Shown: piece by piece, positions 8,661 to 17,906 of the stretch
Layout of the letters: each line of letters starts with the position of its first letter
How positions within the stretch are numbered: the stretch's first letter is position 1
NCBI RefSeq assembly: GCF_001889545.1
Contig: NZ_CP018194.1
Coordinates: 1,214,501-1,278,500 of the forward strand
DNA: 64,000 nucleotides
Reading direction: 5' to 3'
Source: Granulibacter bethesdensis
Lineage (GTDB): Bacteria > Pseudomonadota > Alphaproteobacteria > Acetobacterales > Acetobacteraceae
Made by a program: the position numbers and the translations under genes
Notes under the pieces: model-generated
Seen by the model: only the letters and a program-made list of their open reading frames with translations
The model's database searches: none
Told to the model about the DNA's origin: nothing

Positions 8661-9604
8661 CGATACGGTCGGATCTGGAAAAGGTAGGCAAGGCTGCACT
8701 CTGGCGGAAGCTGTGCGTGTTCGGGAGTGTTGCGGGCCTTGCCGGTTGTATGCGTGGTCATGCCCCGCTGCCGATGCCGCATCTGACAGTTGGTGCACCC
8801 TATCAGGTCGGGGATGTCTGGTATTATCCGGCCGAGCAAGTCAGGCTGACCCAAACCGGTCTGGCGACGGTGGATACAGATACCTCCTCACGTCTGACAG
8901 CCGATGGTGAGCGCTATGATCCGCAGGCTCTGGCGGCAGCGCATCAGACGTTGCAACTGCCTGCCATCGTGCGGATCACCAATCTGGAAAACGGGCGGAG
9001 CCTGCGTCTGCGTGTCAATGATCGGGGACCGGCCTCGCCATCACGTCTGGTATCGTTGACGCCGCGGGCCGCTGCATTGCTGGGCATTCAGGGACCGACG
9101 AAAATTCGGCTGGATGTTGATGAAGCAGCATCAACCCAGTTGCTTGATCATTTCCGCCCCCCGGCGGATGGGGTGAAGATGCAGGCCGCGCCGCGGCAGG
9201 AGGTTGCGCAGGAAAGCTTGGCCCCTCCGTCCGGGGTATCCGGCTCTGCCGGTATTCAGTCCACGCCTGCCCGGACCATCCCTGATCAGGCAGAGAACAG
9301 CGCTGCCGATATTGGTCCGCTGCCGGAACAGGTGGAGCAGGGGGTTCCAAGCCCCGGTAATCTGTATATCAAGGCAGGGGTTTTTGGTGGTGTGCGGGCT
9401 GCCTCGATTCAGGCTTCCCGTCTGGGAGCGATGGGGGCGCGGGTTGAACGTGCCAGGGTGAACGGGCAGGAACGTGATACGGTTCTGATGGGGCCGTTCG
9501 CCACCATTGCCGAGGCGGACGCAGCGCTGGAGCGTGCTCTGGCGGCAGGCGTGCCTGATGCCCGCATTGTCGTTGCCACCGATAGCCGTCAGTTGATCGA
9601 CTAG
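8657..9604 (+). CDS. rlpA: RlpA-like septal lytic transglycosylase lipoprotein with SPOR domain
   Basis: Outer-membrane lipoprotein of 315 residues, GTG start overlapping the upstream stop by four bases. The lipobox is GLAGC with Cys near residue 31. A double-psi beta-barrel follows, with the conserved RLRVNDRGP that holds the catalytic Asp. A Pro/Gln-rich linker (about 165-230) leads to a C-terminal SPOR domain (LYIKAGVFGGVRAAS...), which binds glycan strands stripped of stem peptides at the septum. The usual ASWYG opening motif is replaced by DVWYYPAEQ, so the barrel is somewhat divergent. Neighbours are two other murein hydrolases. Confidence 0.9.
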   Translation: MTIRSDLEKVGKAALWRKLCVFGSVAGLAGCMRGHAPLPMPHLTVGAPYQVGDVWYYPAEQVRLTQTGLATVDTDTSSRLTADGERYDPQALAAAHQTLQLPAIVRITNLENGRSLRLRVNDRGPASPSRLVSLTPRAAALLGIQGPTKIRLDVDEAASTQLLDHFRPPADGVKMQAAPRQEVAQESLAPPSGVSGSAGIQSTPARTIPDQAENSAADIGPLPEQVEQGVPSPGNLYIKAGVFGGVRAASIQASRLGAMGARVERARVNGQERDTVLMGPFATIAEADAALERALAAGVPDARIVVATDSRQLID

Positions 9605-9617
9605 GAGTTTGCCAGAC

Positions 9618-10868
9618 GTGTCCAGCTATCCTGATCTGTCCCGCCGCGCGATATTGGGTGGTTTTGCCGGTGCCGCCGTGATGGCAGGGAGCGTAGCCGA
9701 GGGATGGGCACGCGGCAAGGCTGGCACGACTCATCGTAAAAAAGACGCGGCCAAGGTGGCAGAGGCTGCGGCGGAACCGCAGGGATCACCTGCGAACACG
9801 CCGTTCGGTCCTTATGACACGGTGGCGAAATGGGCAATTGTGGTCGATTTCAATACGGGCGCAACCTTGTTGGACAAGGAGGCGGATGTGCAGATGCCGC
9901 CCTCCTCCATGACCAAGCTGATGACCGCCTATATCGTCTATGGCGAGCTGAAGGCCGGGAAGCTGCAACTGGATCAGATGCTGCCGGTCAGCGAGAAAGC
10001 ATGGCGTCTGCAAGGCTCGAAAATGTTCGTGCCCTATCCGGGCAGCGTGAAGGTCGAGGATTTGATCCGCGGTATGATCGTGGATTCCGGTAATGATGCC
10101 TGCATCGTGCTGGCAGAGGGGATCGCCGGATCGGAGCAGCAATTCGTTGATCTGATGAACCAGAAAGCCAAGCTGCTGGGGCTGACGAACAGCAATTTCG
10201 AAAACTGTACCGGCATGCCTTCCGCCAACCACCATATGTCGGTGCGTGATATTGCGACGCTGGCGCGGCGTATCATTCAGGATTTCCCTGAATATTATCA
10301 CTTTGATTCAGAAAAGACCTTTAAATACAACAATATCGAGCAGCAGAACCGCAATCCGCTGGTTCAGAAAGGCATCGCTGACGGGTTGAAAACCGGCCAT
10401 ACCGATGCGGGCGGCTATGGGGTGTGCGCCAGTGCGGAGCGCAACAAACGCCGCGTGATTCTGGTGGTGAATGGTCTGACAACCTCGCATCAGCGGGCAT
10501 CGGAAAGCGAACGCCTGCTTGAATGGGCCTTCAGCCAGTTCGAGAATGTGACGCTGTTCACCGTAGGGGACACCATCGACAGCGCACCGGTTTATCTTGG
10601 CACCAGCAAGACCGTGCCGCTGGTGGGGGGCAAGGATCTGGTGGTGACGATGCCGCGCCAGTGGCAGAAAAAGGCAAAAATCTCCATTTCCTATGATGCT
10701 CCGGTGCGTGCACCGGTGACAAAGGGGGCTGAACTCGGAACCCTGACCATCAGTGGAGACGGTGTGCCAAATCTGACCGTACCTCTGCTGGCAGGTGCGG
10801 ATGTGCCGCGTCTGGGTCTTCCGTCCCGTGCGATGGCGGTGCTGACCCATTATGTCACCGGAAGCTGA
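9618..10868 (+). CDS. D-alanyl-D-alanine carboxypeptidase (S11, PBP5/6 type)
   Basis: Penicillin-binding protein that trims the terminal D-Ala from peptidoglycan stems. All three active-site motifs are present: SMTK (Ser near 97), SGN near 157 and KTG near 258. A C-terminal PBP5-type beta domain follows. The GTG at 9618 is preferred because AGGAG sits ten bases upstream; the in-frame TTG at 9609 lies too close to that site. The N-terminus carries a twin-arginine-like signal (SRRAILGGFAGAA). It closes the mltB-rlpA-dac run and is followed by a TetR gene. Confidence 0.93.
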   Translation: MSSYPDLSRRAILGGFAGAAVMAGSVAEGWARGKAGTTHRKKDAAKVAEAAAEPQGSPANTPFGPYDTVAKWAIVVDFNTGATLLDKEADVQMPPSSMTKLMTAYIVYGELKAGKLQLDQMLPVSEKAWRLQGSKMFVPYPGSVKVEDLIRGMIVDSGNDACIVLAEGIAGSEQQFVDLMNQKAKLLGLTNSNFENCTGMPSANHHMSVRDIATLARRIIQDFPEYYHFDSEKTFKYNNIEQQNRNPLVQKGIADGLKTGHTDAGGYGVCASAERNKRRVILVVNGLTTSHQRASESERLLEWAFSQFENVTLFTVGDTIDSAPVYLGTSKTVPLVGGKDLVVTMPRQWQKKAKISISYDAPVRAPVTKGAELGTLTISGDGVPNLTVPLLAGADVPRLGLPSRAMAVLTHYVTGS

Positions 10869-10910
10869 TTTTTCCGCAGGCACGCCGGTGTTCGAGCGTG
10901 TCGGGCCGCG

Positions 10911-11534
10911 ATGAGAGCGTATCATCACGGTAACCTGCGGGAGGCGCTGGTCAGCGTCGGGCTGGAGTTGATCGCCGAGCGAGGCAATACCGGCTTTACC
11001 AATGCCGAGATCGCTCGTGCCGTTGGGGTCAGCCCGGCGGCACCCTATCGCCATTTCCGGGACCGGAATGAGCTGATCGCCGAAATCGGCCGCCGTGGTT
11101 ATGCTCTGTTCGAGGAAGCGTTGCTCACAGCCTGGAATGGCGGTCGACCGGACCCGGTCAGCGCCATAGAACAGTGCGGGCGGGCTTATCTGTCTTTCGC
11201 CCGTGAACACCGGGCTTACTATACCGCTATGTTTGAGCCGGGTTTTGCGCTGGAAGAAGTGCCGGCCCTGCTGACGGCGGCCGAAAGAGCTTTCGGCGTG
11301 ATCCGCATGGCGACAGAGCATGCCTGCACCACATTGCCACGTGAAAAGCGGCCTCCGGCTTTGATGGTGGCGCTGCATATCTGGTCGATGGCGCATGGCA
11401 TTGCGTCGCTTTTTGTCGGCAGACAGGACCATACGCGCCGTAAGCTGCCGATGACCGCGGAAGAGCTTCTTGAAGCGGGGTTGCTGATCTATCTCCAGTC
11501 GCTGGGTTTGCAGAATGGTGGGGGAGCCTCTTGA
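10911..11534 (+). CDS. TetR/AcrR family transcriptional regulator
   Basis: A 207-residue regulator. The N-terminal helix-turn-helix is clear: TNAEIARAVGVSPAAPYRHF (about 38-57). The C-terminal ligand domain contains the WSMAHGIASLF stretch typical of the WHG (TetR_C) subgroup. It lies 42 bases after the DD-carboxypeptidase gene on the same strand. An imperfect 27-base inverted repeat just downstream, in front of the DUF2852 gene, is a plausible target site. Ligand unknown. Confidence 0.9.
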   Translation: MRAYHHGNLREALVSVGLELIAERGNTGFTNAEIARAVGVSPAAPYRHFRDRNELIAEIGRRGYALFEEALLTAWNGGRPDPVSAIEQCGRAYLSFAREHRAYYTAMFEPGFALEEVPALLTAAERAFGVIRMATEHACTTLPREKRPPALMVALHIWSMAHGIASLFVGRQDHTRRKLPMTAEELLEAGLLIYLQSLGLQNGGGAS

Positions 11535-11556
11535 AATGCGGTTTTTCTTGCCTATT

Positions 11557-11583
11557 TATGTAAATGTGACTAACATTCACATA
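11557..11583. promoter_or_regulatory. inverted repeat, candidate TetR operator
   Basis: Arms TATGTAAATGT and ACATTCACATA match as reverse complements at 10 of 11 positions around a five-base centre (GACTA). The site ends 11 bases before the DUF2852 start and 22 bases after the TetR stop. Its size and symmetry resemble operators of AcrR/TetR proteins. Recognition by the adjacent TetR is inferred. Confidence 0.6.
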
Positions 11584-11594
11584 GAGACTGTCAG

Positions 11595-12140
11595 ATGAGG
11601 GCCATGTCCATGTGGGCGGAACGGATTGACGTTTTCGGCAAGGCAGGCTGGCTTGCCGTGATAATTCTGGGGTTCATGCTGTGGTGGCCGTTCGGATTAT
11701 TGGCGTTGGGGTTCCTGAGCGCGAGCGGTCGTCTCCATGCCTGGAAAACGGGCCACGCTGAAGGTGGCGGATGCGGTTGGAGTGGCCCATTCGCATATGG
11801 CTGTGCCAGCCAGACAACCGGAGAAGGCGTGAAAGAATTTTTCTCCCGTGCGTGGACGCAAAGGGGTTCGGGCCGGCAAAGGGGTTCGGGCCGAGGGAGT
11901 GCCCGTCAGACTGACAGCAGCGGCAATGAAGCGTTCGATGCCTATCGGGCGGAAACACTCCGCAGGCTGGAAGAAGAACAGCGCGAATTTCAGGACTATC
12001 TGCACCGCCTGCGTCAGGCTCGGGACAAGCAGGAATTTGACCAGTTCATGGCCGAGCAGCGTAACCGCCGTCAAACGAGCCCTGCTCAGGGCGACGAAAC
12101 ACAGTCAGCAGACGTCATTGAACATCCGCCTGCGCCATGA
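11595..12140 (+). CDS. DUF2852 family membrane-anchored protein
   Basis: A 181-residue protein with one clear hydrophobic segment near the N-terminus (WLAVIILGFMLWWPFGLLALGF), typical of DUF2852. A Gly/Ser/Arg-rich linker with an immediate repeat (QRGSGR-QRGSGR) follows, then a charged helical C-terminal region (about 115-165) with possible coiled-coil character. Function is unknown for the family. Start may be ATG 11595, 11604 or 11610; the last has a GAGG at better spacing. The operator-like repeat just upstream suggests control by the TetR protein. A terminator hairpin follows the gene. Confidence 0.75.
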   Translation: MRAMSMWAERIDVFGKAGWLAVIILGFMLWWPFGLLALGFLSASGRLHAWKTGHAEGGGCGWSGPFAYGCASQTTGEGVKEFFSRAWTQRGSGRQRGSGRGSARQTDSSGNEAFDAYRAETLRRLEEEQREFQDYLHRLRQARDKQEFDQFMAEQRNRRQTSPAQGDETQSADVIEHPPAP

Positions 12141-12170
12141 TCTGTTCCTGATCTGATGGGTAAACGGCAA

Positions 12171-12198
12171 ACGGGCGGCCCTCTGCAGGGCCGCCCGT
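12171..12198 (+). terminator. strong hairpin after the DUF2852 gene
   Basis: Twelve perfectly paired bases (ACGGGCGGCCCT with AGGGCCGCCCGT) around a four-base CTGC loop, 30 bases after the stop. The following bases are only moderately T-rich (TCTGATTT), so termination may be incomplete. It separates the DUF2852 gene from the tmk operon. Confidence 0.65.
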
Positions 12199-12245
12199 TC
12201 TGATTTGTGCTTTCCTGCCGGGGGTTGCCAGTGCATATCAGGACC

Positions 12246-12935
12246 ATGCCGAGTACAGACGCCCTGAATCGATTTTCATCCTCTTCCGGCCGTTTCATCA
12301 CTCTGGAGGGCGGTGAGGGGGCGGGCAAATCCACCCAGACCCGCGCCATTGCGGAGGCGCTGGAGAGTCTGGGCATCAGAACCCTTGTCACCAGAGAACC
12401 GGGCGGTACGGAGGGGGCGGAGCAGCTTCGCTCCCTGCTGCTGTATGGCCCGGACTGGGATGGTCTGGCCGAGACCCTGCTGCATTTTGCGGCCCGTGCC
12501 CAGCATGTCGCCAGAACCATCCGGCCTGCGCTGGAACAGGGTATCTGGGTTCTGTGCGACCGGTATTATGATTCGACCATGGCTTATCAGGGATATTGCC
12601 AGGGTGCGGACAGGCAGCGGATTGCAGCATTGTCGGCATGGCTGGGACTGGACCCGGAGGTAACACTGGTGCTCGATGCGCCGGTCGAGGCATCGGTACA
12701 GCGGCTGGCTACACGCTCCGGCACCTTGACCGTGGCTGACCGTTACGAGCGTCTCGGGAGGCCGTTTTTTGAGCAGGTCCGCGCGGCTTTTCTGGATATC
12801 GCCGCGTCCAGCCCGCAGCGTTGCGTCGTACTGAACGGGATGCGTCCCCCTGCCGAGGTTACCCGTATGGCACTGGCCGCATTGGCGGAAAAGCTGGGTG
12901 ATCCACGTCTGGCCTCTGCGGGGGGTGCTGCATGA
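12246..12935 (+). CDS. tmk: thymidylate kinase
   Basis: Phosphorylates dTMP to dTDP. P-loop GGEGAGKST is at about residues 22-30, the DRYYDST motif near 105, and the DRYERLG LID-region motif lies further on. It is 229 residues from the ATG at 12246, which has AGGA upstream; a longer frame from 12207 would add an uncharacteristic N-terminus. Its stop overlaps the holB start by four bases. The order tmk-holB-metG-tatD-MBL is a widely conserved bacterial operon. Confidence 0.95.
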   Translation: MPSTDALNRFSSSSGRFITLEGGEGAGKSTQTRAIAEALESLGIRTLVTREPGGTEGAEQLRSLLLYGPDWDGLAETLLHFAARAQHVARTIRPALEQGIWVLCDRYYDSTMAYQGYCQGADRQRIAALSAWLGLDPEVTLVLDAPVEASVQRLATRSGTLTVADRYERLGRPFFEQVRAAFLDIAASSPQRCVVLNGMRPPAEVTRMALAALAEKLGDPRLASAGGAA

Positions 12936-13960
12936 CGGAGCAAACGCCTCGTCAGACATCGCGGCTGTATGGCCATGAGTCGGCAGAAGCGACGCTTGCT
13001 GCCAGTGTCCGTTCAGGGCGGCTGCATCATGCCTGGCTGCTGACCGGTCCCGCCGGGATTGGCAAGGCGACGCTGGCCTACCGATTTGCCCGCTGGCTGT
13101 TGGCCGGAGCACCAGAGGGGGGAAGCTCACAGCAGGAGAGGAACGCGGATAGCCCGTTATGGCTGTCGCCGGATCACCCTGTTTTCAGGCGTGTGGCTGC
13201 CGACACCCATGCCGATCTGTTGAGCATTGAGGCTGGCTGGGATGAGCGCCGCAAGCGCCAGCGCACCGAAATCGTCGTTGATGACGTGCGGGAGATCGCA
13301 TCCTTTCTGCATCTGACACCGGCGGAAGGCGGCTGGCGGGTCGTGATCGTCGATGGAGCCGATACGCTGAACCGTAATGCCGCCAATGCCCTGCTGAAAG
13401 TGCTGGAGGAGCCTCCACCAAGGGCGATCCTGTTGCTGAGTTGTTCTTCTCCCGGCAGGCTGTTGCCGACGATCCGCTCCCGCTGCCGCATGTTGCGGCT
13501 TCAGGCGCTGGAAGCGGCTCCTATGCAGGATGTTCTGGCCGCCCTGCTGCCTGATCTGGCGGCGGCTGAGCGCGATCTGCTGGCCGGGCTGTCGGAGGGT
13601 GCGCCGGGCCGGGCACTGCAACTGGCCAAGCAGGACGGGCTGGCCCTGTCCCGTCTGGCCGAGGATATTCTGCGCACGCCTCCCTCACTCAGCCATCGGC
13701 ATGATCTGGCCGATATGCTGACAAAAGGGGACATGGCTTTTTCAACCTTCATGCTGCTGCTGCGCGCCATATTGGCCAGAATGGTGCGGCATGCGGGGCG
13801 CTCCGGCAGTGGGACGGATGAATTCCTTTGCCGTCGCCCACTTGATGCATGGAGCGACGTGTGGCACGCGCTGGGACGTCTTCAGGATGAGACCGAGCGT
13901 TTCCACCTGGATAAAAGGCAGGCGATATTCGCCGGCCTCAGCCTTCTGGACCCGTCATGA
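12932..13960 (+). CDS. holB: DNA polymerase III subunit delta'
   Basis: Clamp-loader subunit of 342 residues, AAA+ fold. The P-loop-like GPAGIGKAT is near residues 36-45. NRNAANALLKVLEEPP and the SRC-like motif (RSRCRML) are strongly conserved in delta'. The zinc-binding Cys cluster of E. coli delta' is not seen in the N-terminal domain. It overlaps tmk (ATGA) and metG (ATGA), so it is co-translated in the middle of the operon. Confidence 0.92.
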   Translation: MTEQTPRQTSRLYGHESAEATLAASVRSGRLHHAWLLTGPAGIGKATLAYRFARWLLAGAPEGGSSQQERNADSPLWLSPDHPVFRRVAADTHADLLSIEAGWDERRKRQRTEIVVDDVREIASFLHLTPAEGGWRVVIVDGADTLNRNAANALLKVLEEPPPRAILLLSCSSPGRLLPTIRSRCRMLRLQALEAAPMQDVLAALLPDLAAAERDLLAGLSEGAPGRALQLAKQDGLALSRLAEDILRTPPSLSHRHDLADMLTKGDMAFSTFMLLLRAILARMVRHAGRSGSGTDEFLCRRPLDAWSDVWHALGRLQDETERFHLDKRQAIFAGLSLLDPS

Positions 13961-15501
13961 ACACCCGTTACTATTGCACGACCCCGATCTACTACGTGAA
14001 TGGTGCCCCGCATATCGGGCACGCCTATACCTGTGTCGCGACTGACGTTCTGGCCCGTTGGAAGCGGCTGGAGGGCAGGGAGGTGTTCTTTCTGACCGGC
14101 ACGGACGAGCACGGCCAGAAGGTCGAGAAAGCGGCTGCCGATGCCGGGGTCGATCCCCAGACTTTCATCGACGGTATGGCCGATGGTTTCCGCGCTATGG
14201 CGGAGAAAATGAACACATCCCATGACCGGTTTATCCGCACCACCGAGCCTGACCACAAGAAGGCGGTTGCCGCCCTGTGGTCCCGGCTGGAGGAACGGGG
14301 AGAAATTTATCTCGGCAGCTATGAAGGTTGGTACGCGGTCCGTGACGAGGCTTTCTATGGCGAGGACGAACTCACACTGAAGCCCGACGGCAAACGCTAT
14401 GCGCCGACCGGTGCGCCGGTGGAGCGGGTGACGGAGCCGAGCTATTTCTTCCGTCTTTCCCACTGGGGGGATGCGCTGCTCAGGCTGTATGAGGATCAGC
14501 CCGATTTCATTGCGCCGCAGGCCCGCCGGAACGAGGTGATCAGCTTCGTCAAACAGGGACTGACCGATCTTTCCATCAGCCGCACCAGCTTCTCCTGGGG
14601 CGTGCCGGTGCCGGGCGATGCAAAGCATGTCGTCTATGTCTGGCTGGATGCGCTGACCAATTATCTGACCGCTATTGGCTATCCTGATGAAACCTCACCC
14701 GCCTGGCCGTTCTGGCCGGCCGATCTTCATATGGTCGGCAAGGACATCCTGCGTTTCCACGCGATTTTCTGGCCAGCCTTCCTGATGGCTGCCGGTCTGC
14801 CTCTGCCGCGACGGGTGTTCGCCCATGGCTGGTGGACGGTCGAAGGCGAGAAAATGAGCAAATCCCTCGGCAATACGATCGAGCCGGGTGCACTGGTGGA
14901 GGAGTTCGGCCTCGATCCGGTCCGGTTTTTCCTGCTGCGGGAAGTGCCGTTCGGCAATGATGGCGATTTCAGCCGTCGCGCCATGATCGGGCGGATGAAT
15001 ACCGAACTGGCCAATGATCTCGGTAATCTGGCGCAGCGAACCCTGTCCCTGATCGCCCGGAACTGCGATGGCGCTTTGCCGGCGCGGGGGAAAGAGACCG
15101 AGGATGACGCCACCCTGCTGCGTGATGCGGCTTCCCTGCCCACGAAAATGGGCGCGCAGATCGACCGTCAGGCGTTTCATGAGGCGTTGGAGGAGGCATG
15201 GAAGGTCATCCGGGCCGCCAATGGCTATATCGACCGTCAGGCGCCCTGGGCGCTGAAAAAAACCGATCCGGACCGGATGCGGGATGTGTTGCGCGTTCTG
15301 GCCGATGCGCTGCGGATCATCGCCACCGTCATGCAGCCTTTCATGCCTGACAGCGCCGCCCGCATGCTGGTGCAGCTTGGTGTGCCGGAAGCTGCCGGTG
15401 AGCAGGTTCCGTTTGCTGCGCTGAAGACGCATCTGGCGGAGGGTACTGCCCTGCCTGCCCCTCAGGGTATCTTCCCCCGTTTTGTTGATGAGGCTGCTTG
15501 A
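13957..15501 (+). CDS. metG: methionine--tRNA ligase
   Basis: Class I aminoacyl-tRNA synthetase of 514 residues that charges tRNA-Met. The HIGH motif is at about residues 20-23 (PHIGHAYT) and the KMSKS loop near 300 (EKMSKSLG). The connective-peptide region (EGWYAVRDEAFYGEDE) has no Cys-x2-Cys pairs, so it is the zinc-less, mitochondrial-like form common in alphaproteobacteria. The C-terminal dimerisation (tRNA-binding) domain is absent, consistent with the length. It overlaps holB by four bases, and tatD follows six bases after. Confidence 0.96.
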   Translation: MNTRYYCTTPIYYVNGAPHIGHAYTCVATDVLARWKRLEGREVFFLTGTDEHGQKVEKAAADAGVDPQTFIDGMADGFRAMAEKMNTSHDRFIRTTEPDHKKAVAALWSRLEERGEIYLGSYEGWYAVRDEAFYGEDELTLKPDGKRYAPTGAPVERVTEPSYFFRLSHWGDALLRLYEDQPDFIAPQARRNEVISFVKQGLTDLSISRTSFSWGVPVPGDAKHVVYVWLDALTNYLTAIGYPDETSPAWPFWPADLHMVGKDILRFHAIFWPAFLMAAGLPLPRRVFAHGWWTVEGEKMSKSLGNTIEPGALVEEFGLDPVRFFLLREVPFGNDGDFSRRAMIGRMNTELANDLGNLAQRTLSLIARNCDGALPARGKETEDDATLLRDAASLPTKMGAQIDRQAFHEALEEAWKVIRAANGYIDRQAPWALKKTDPDRMRDVLRVLADALRIIATVMQPFMPDSAARMLVQLGVPEAAGEQVPFAALKTHLAEGTALPAPQGIFPRFVDEAA

Positions 15502-15507
15502 GCCATT

Positions 15508-16275
15508 ATGCTGATCGATAGCCATTGTCATCTGGATTACTTCGAGGCCGAGCTGCCCGATCTGCTGAGCCGTGCCCAAGCTGCCGGGGTCGGGGAGATG
15601 GTGACAATTTCCGTGCGCCTGTCGCAGACGCCATGGCTGATCGCCTGTGCGGAAGCGCATCCTGGGGTCTGGTGCACCATCGGCGTTCATCCCCAGCATG
15701 CTCATGAGGAGGCTATGCCGGAGGTCGCCGATCTGGTGGCCCTGACCCGCCATCCGAAAGTGGTGGGGATCGGTGAATCCGGCCTTGATTACTTCTATGA
15801 CCGGGCTCCCGTGGATGTGCAGAAGGAAAGTTTCCGTCGGCATATCCATGCGGCGAGGGAAACCGGCCTGCCGCTCTGTATCCATGCGCGGGATGCGGAT
15901 GATGATATTGCCAGCTTGCTGGAGGAAGAACACCGGAACGGGGCGTTCCCTTTTCTGCTGCATTGTTTCAGTTCCGGGCGTGGGCTGGCGGAACGGGCGG
16001 CTGCGATCGGTGGCTATTTCAGCCTGTCGGGTATCCTGACTTTTCCCAAATCGACCGAACTGCGTGCCATCGTGGCCGATCTGCCCTCTGATCGGCTGCT
16101 GCTGGAAACAGACTCACCCTACCTTGCTCCGGCACCCCATCGGGGCAAGCGCAATGAGCCTGCTTATATGGCCCGCACGGCGGAAACACTGGCTTCGGTG
16201 CGGTCAGTGTCTGTGGAGGAGATCGCAGCGCTGACCACGGCCAATTTCCGCCGTCTGTTTAAAAGAACGACATGA
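15508..16275 (+). CDS. TatD family metal-dependent hydrolase
   Basis: Metal-dependent DNase/hydrolase with a TIM-barrel amidohydrolase fold. Metal-ligand motifs appear in order: DSHCHLDYF at the N-terminus, GIGESGLDYFYD near 90, ICIHARDADDD near 130, LHCF near 152, and ETDSPYLAP near 203. At 255 residues it has the family's usual size. It sits between metG and an MBL-fold gene, overlapping the latter by four bases (ATGA). This placement is typical of YcfH/TatD proteins. Confidence 0.93.
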   Translation: MLIDSHCHLDYFEAELPDLLSRAQAAGVGEMVTISVRLSQTPWLIACAEAHPGVWCTIGVHPQHAHEEAMPEVADLVALTRHPKVVGIGESGLDYFYDRAPVDVQKESFRRHIHAARETGLPLCIHARDADDDIASLLEEEHRNGAFPFLLHCFSSGRGLAERAAAIGGYFSLSGILTFPKSTELRAIVADLPSDRLLLETDSPYLAPAPHRGKRNEPAYMARTAETLASVRSVSVEEIAALTTANFRRLFKRTT

Positions 16276-17063
16276 TGCGCGTCGTCATGCTCGGCTGTGG
16301 AGGTTCTGCCGGTGTTCCCCAGCTCGGTGGTGAGGATGGCAGGGGGGATTGGGGAGCCTGCGACCCGGCCGAACCCAGAAACCGGCGTACACGCTCGTCC
16401 ATCATCATTGAGCAGGATGGTCGACGCCTGCTGATCGATACCGGCCCCGATCTGCGGGCACAATTGCTGGCAACCGGTATCGCGAGCATTGATGCGGTGC
16501 TGTTTACCCATGCCCATGCCGACCACATTACCGGGCTGGATGATGTCCGCATCCTGAACCGCCTGACCGGGAAGCCCATCGACGCTTACGCCAGCACAAA
16601 AACGATGGAGGAACTGGCGCTTCGCTTCGATTATGCATTTCGCCCGTGGAAGCCACCGGGATTTTATCGCCCCGTACTGGTGCCACATCAGGTGGAGGCC
16701 GGACAGGATCTCACTATTGCCGGGTTTCCTGTGACCCTGCTCGATCAGGATCACGGCTATGCGCGTTCTCTGGGGATTCGGGTAGGCCGGTTCGCATACT
16801 CGACCGATGTCGTGGCCATGGAACCGGAGGTTCTGGACCGGTTGCAAGGCATCGACACCTGGGTCGTCGGCTGTTTTCAGCGGCAGAAGCATGCAACGCA
16901 TGCCCATATCGCTCTGGTCGCTCAATGGGCGGCGCGGATCGGGGTCAGGCGTACCGTGCTGACCCATATGGGCTATGATCTCGACTGGGGATGGATGCAG
17001 GCCAATCTGCCCCCGGGTCTTGAACCAGGTTTCGACGGGATGGAGATCCATCCCGCCTCCTGA
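16272..17063 (+). CDS. MBL fold metallo-hydrolase (PhnP/PqqB-like)
   Basis: A 263-residue metallo-beta-lactamase-fold hydrolase. The metal motif is FTHAHADHITGLDD near residues 77-90, with further ligands in DQDHGYARSLG and the late VLTHMGYDLDWG. The N-terminal LGCGGSAGVPQLGG is typical of the PhnP-like phosphodiesterase group. It is the last gene of the tmk-holB-metG-tatD run. The substrate is probably a small cyclic or phosphodiester compound, by family analogy only. Confidence 0.9.
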   Translation: MMRVVMLGCGGSAGVPQLGGEDGRGDWGACDPAEPRNRRTRSSIIIEQDGRRLLIDTGPDLRAQLLATGIASIDAVLFTHAHADHITGLDDVRILNRLTGKPIDAYASTKTMEELALRFDYAFRPWKPPGFYRPVLVPHQVEAGQDLTIAGFPVTLLDQDHGYARSLGIRVGRFAYSTDVVAMEPEVLDRLQGIDTWVVGCFQRQKHATHAHIALVAQWAARIGVRRTVLTHMGYDLDWGWMQANLPPGLEPGFDGMEIHPAS

Positions 17064-17080
17064 ACCCTGTCGGCAGGGAT

Positions 17081-17764
17081 TTAACCGAAGCGGCGCTGCC
17101 AGGCGCGGGGAATCAGCACCGTTGTCGTGGTCAGGATGAGGGATACAGCGAAGCACGCCCAAAGACCATGGCGCCCATAATGTTCCTGAAGTGCCGCGCC
17201 GATGGTGGCCCCGACCACCAGACCGCCCCATGGGACGATCTGGGCCAGCCAGTCCAGATTCCGATCGCCCATCATGAAGCGTCCCAGCCCGCGCCCGAAT
17301 TTTGACAATGCGCCGCTGACGTAAGTCAGCGCCAGAGCAACTCCTTCGACATTATCAACCACATTGTTGAGCGCGCCCATAGCGATGACCGCGCAAACCA
17401 GAGAAGGTGTGCCCATCTCATCACCCGGCCAGCCTGCCGCGATGCACAGCAGGGTGCTGATGAACAGCATTAGTACTGGAATCCGCAGGCGGCGCGTGGA
17501 GTAGCTCAGCATCATACCGAGGGCATTACCGACCACAAACATGGCGATGACCAGAGCAAGACGCTCGAACCGCTCAATATTTTCCAGACTGAGCGCCACC
17601 CCCATCCGGGTGGTATTGCCGCTCATGAACGACATGAATTCATCGACCGACAGAAAGCCGATGGCATCCGTCATGCCAGCGAGCATGGAGAGGCTGAAGA
17701 CAAGTATAAAACCGACTGTGGCACGCATGATGCGTACGACGCGTGGCGTAAGAGCGAATGGCAT
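17081..17764 (-). CDS. YoaK family DUF1275 membrane protein
   Basis: A 227-residue integral membrane protein with about six hydrophobic segments. The family motif is visible near the N-terminus: DAIGFLSVDEFMSFMSGNTTRMG. A second family element is TYVSGALSKFGRGLG. Its function is not established; transport is usually assumed. It converges on the MBL gene and is oriented like the leftward gene run that follows, but 140 bases separate them, in which I see nothing specific. Confidence 0.85.
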   Translation of the reverse strand: MPFALTPRVVRIMRATVGFILVFSLSMLAGMTDAIGFLSVDEFMSFMSGNTTRMGVALSLENIERFERLALVIAMFVVGNALGMMLSYSTRRLRIPVLMLFISTLLCIAAGWPGDEMGTPSLVCAVIAMGALNNVVDNVEGVALALTYVSGALSKFGRGLGRFMMGDRNLDWLAQIVPWGGLVVGATIGAALQEHYGRHGLWACFAVSLILTTTTVLIPRAWQRRFG

Positions 17765-17906
17765 AAAAATGGCTCCGAAAGGCGTTAATCCGTGGTTTCA
17801 GACAGTCTTCCTGCCATTGAACGGCCGGGATATACGGGTAACGCCTGAAGAAAGAATGGCGCTCAGGTAACAAAGTATGTCGCGCCGCGTTTTTTGCCTG
17901 ATCGGA

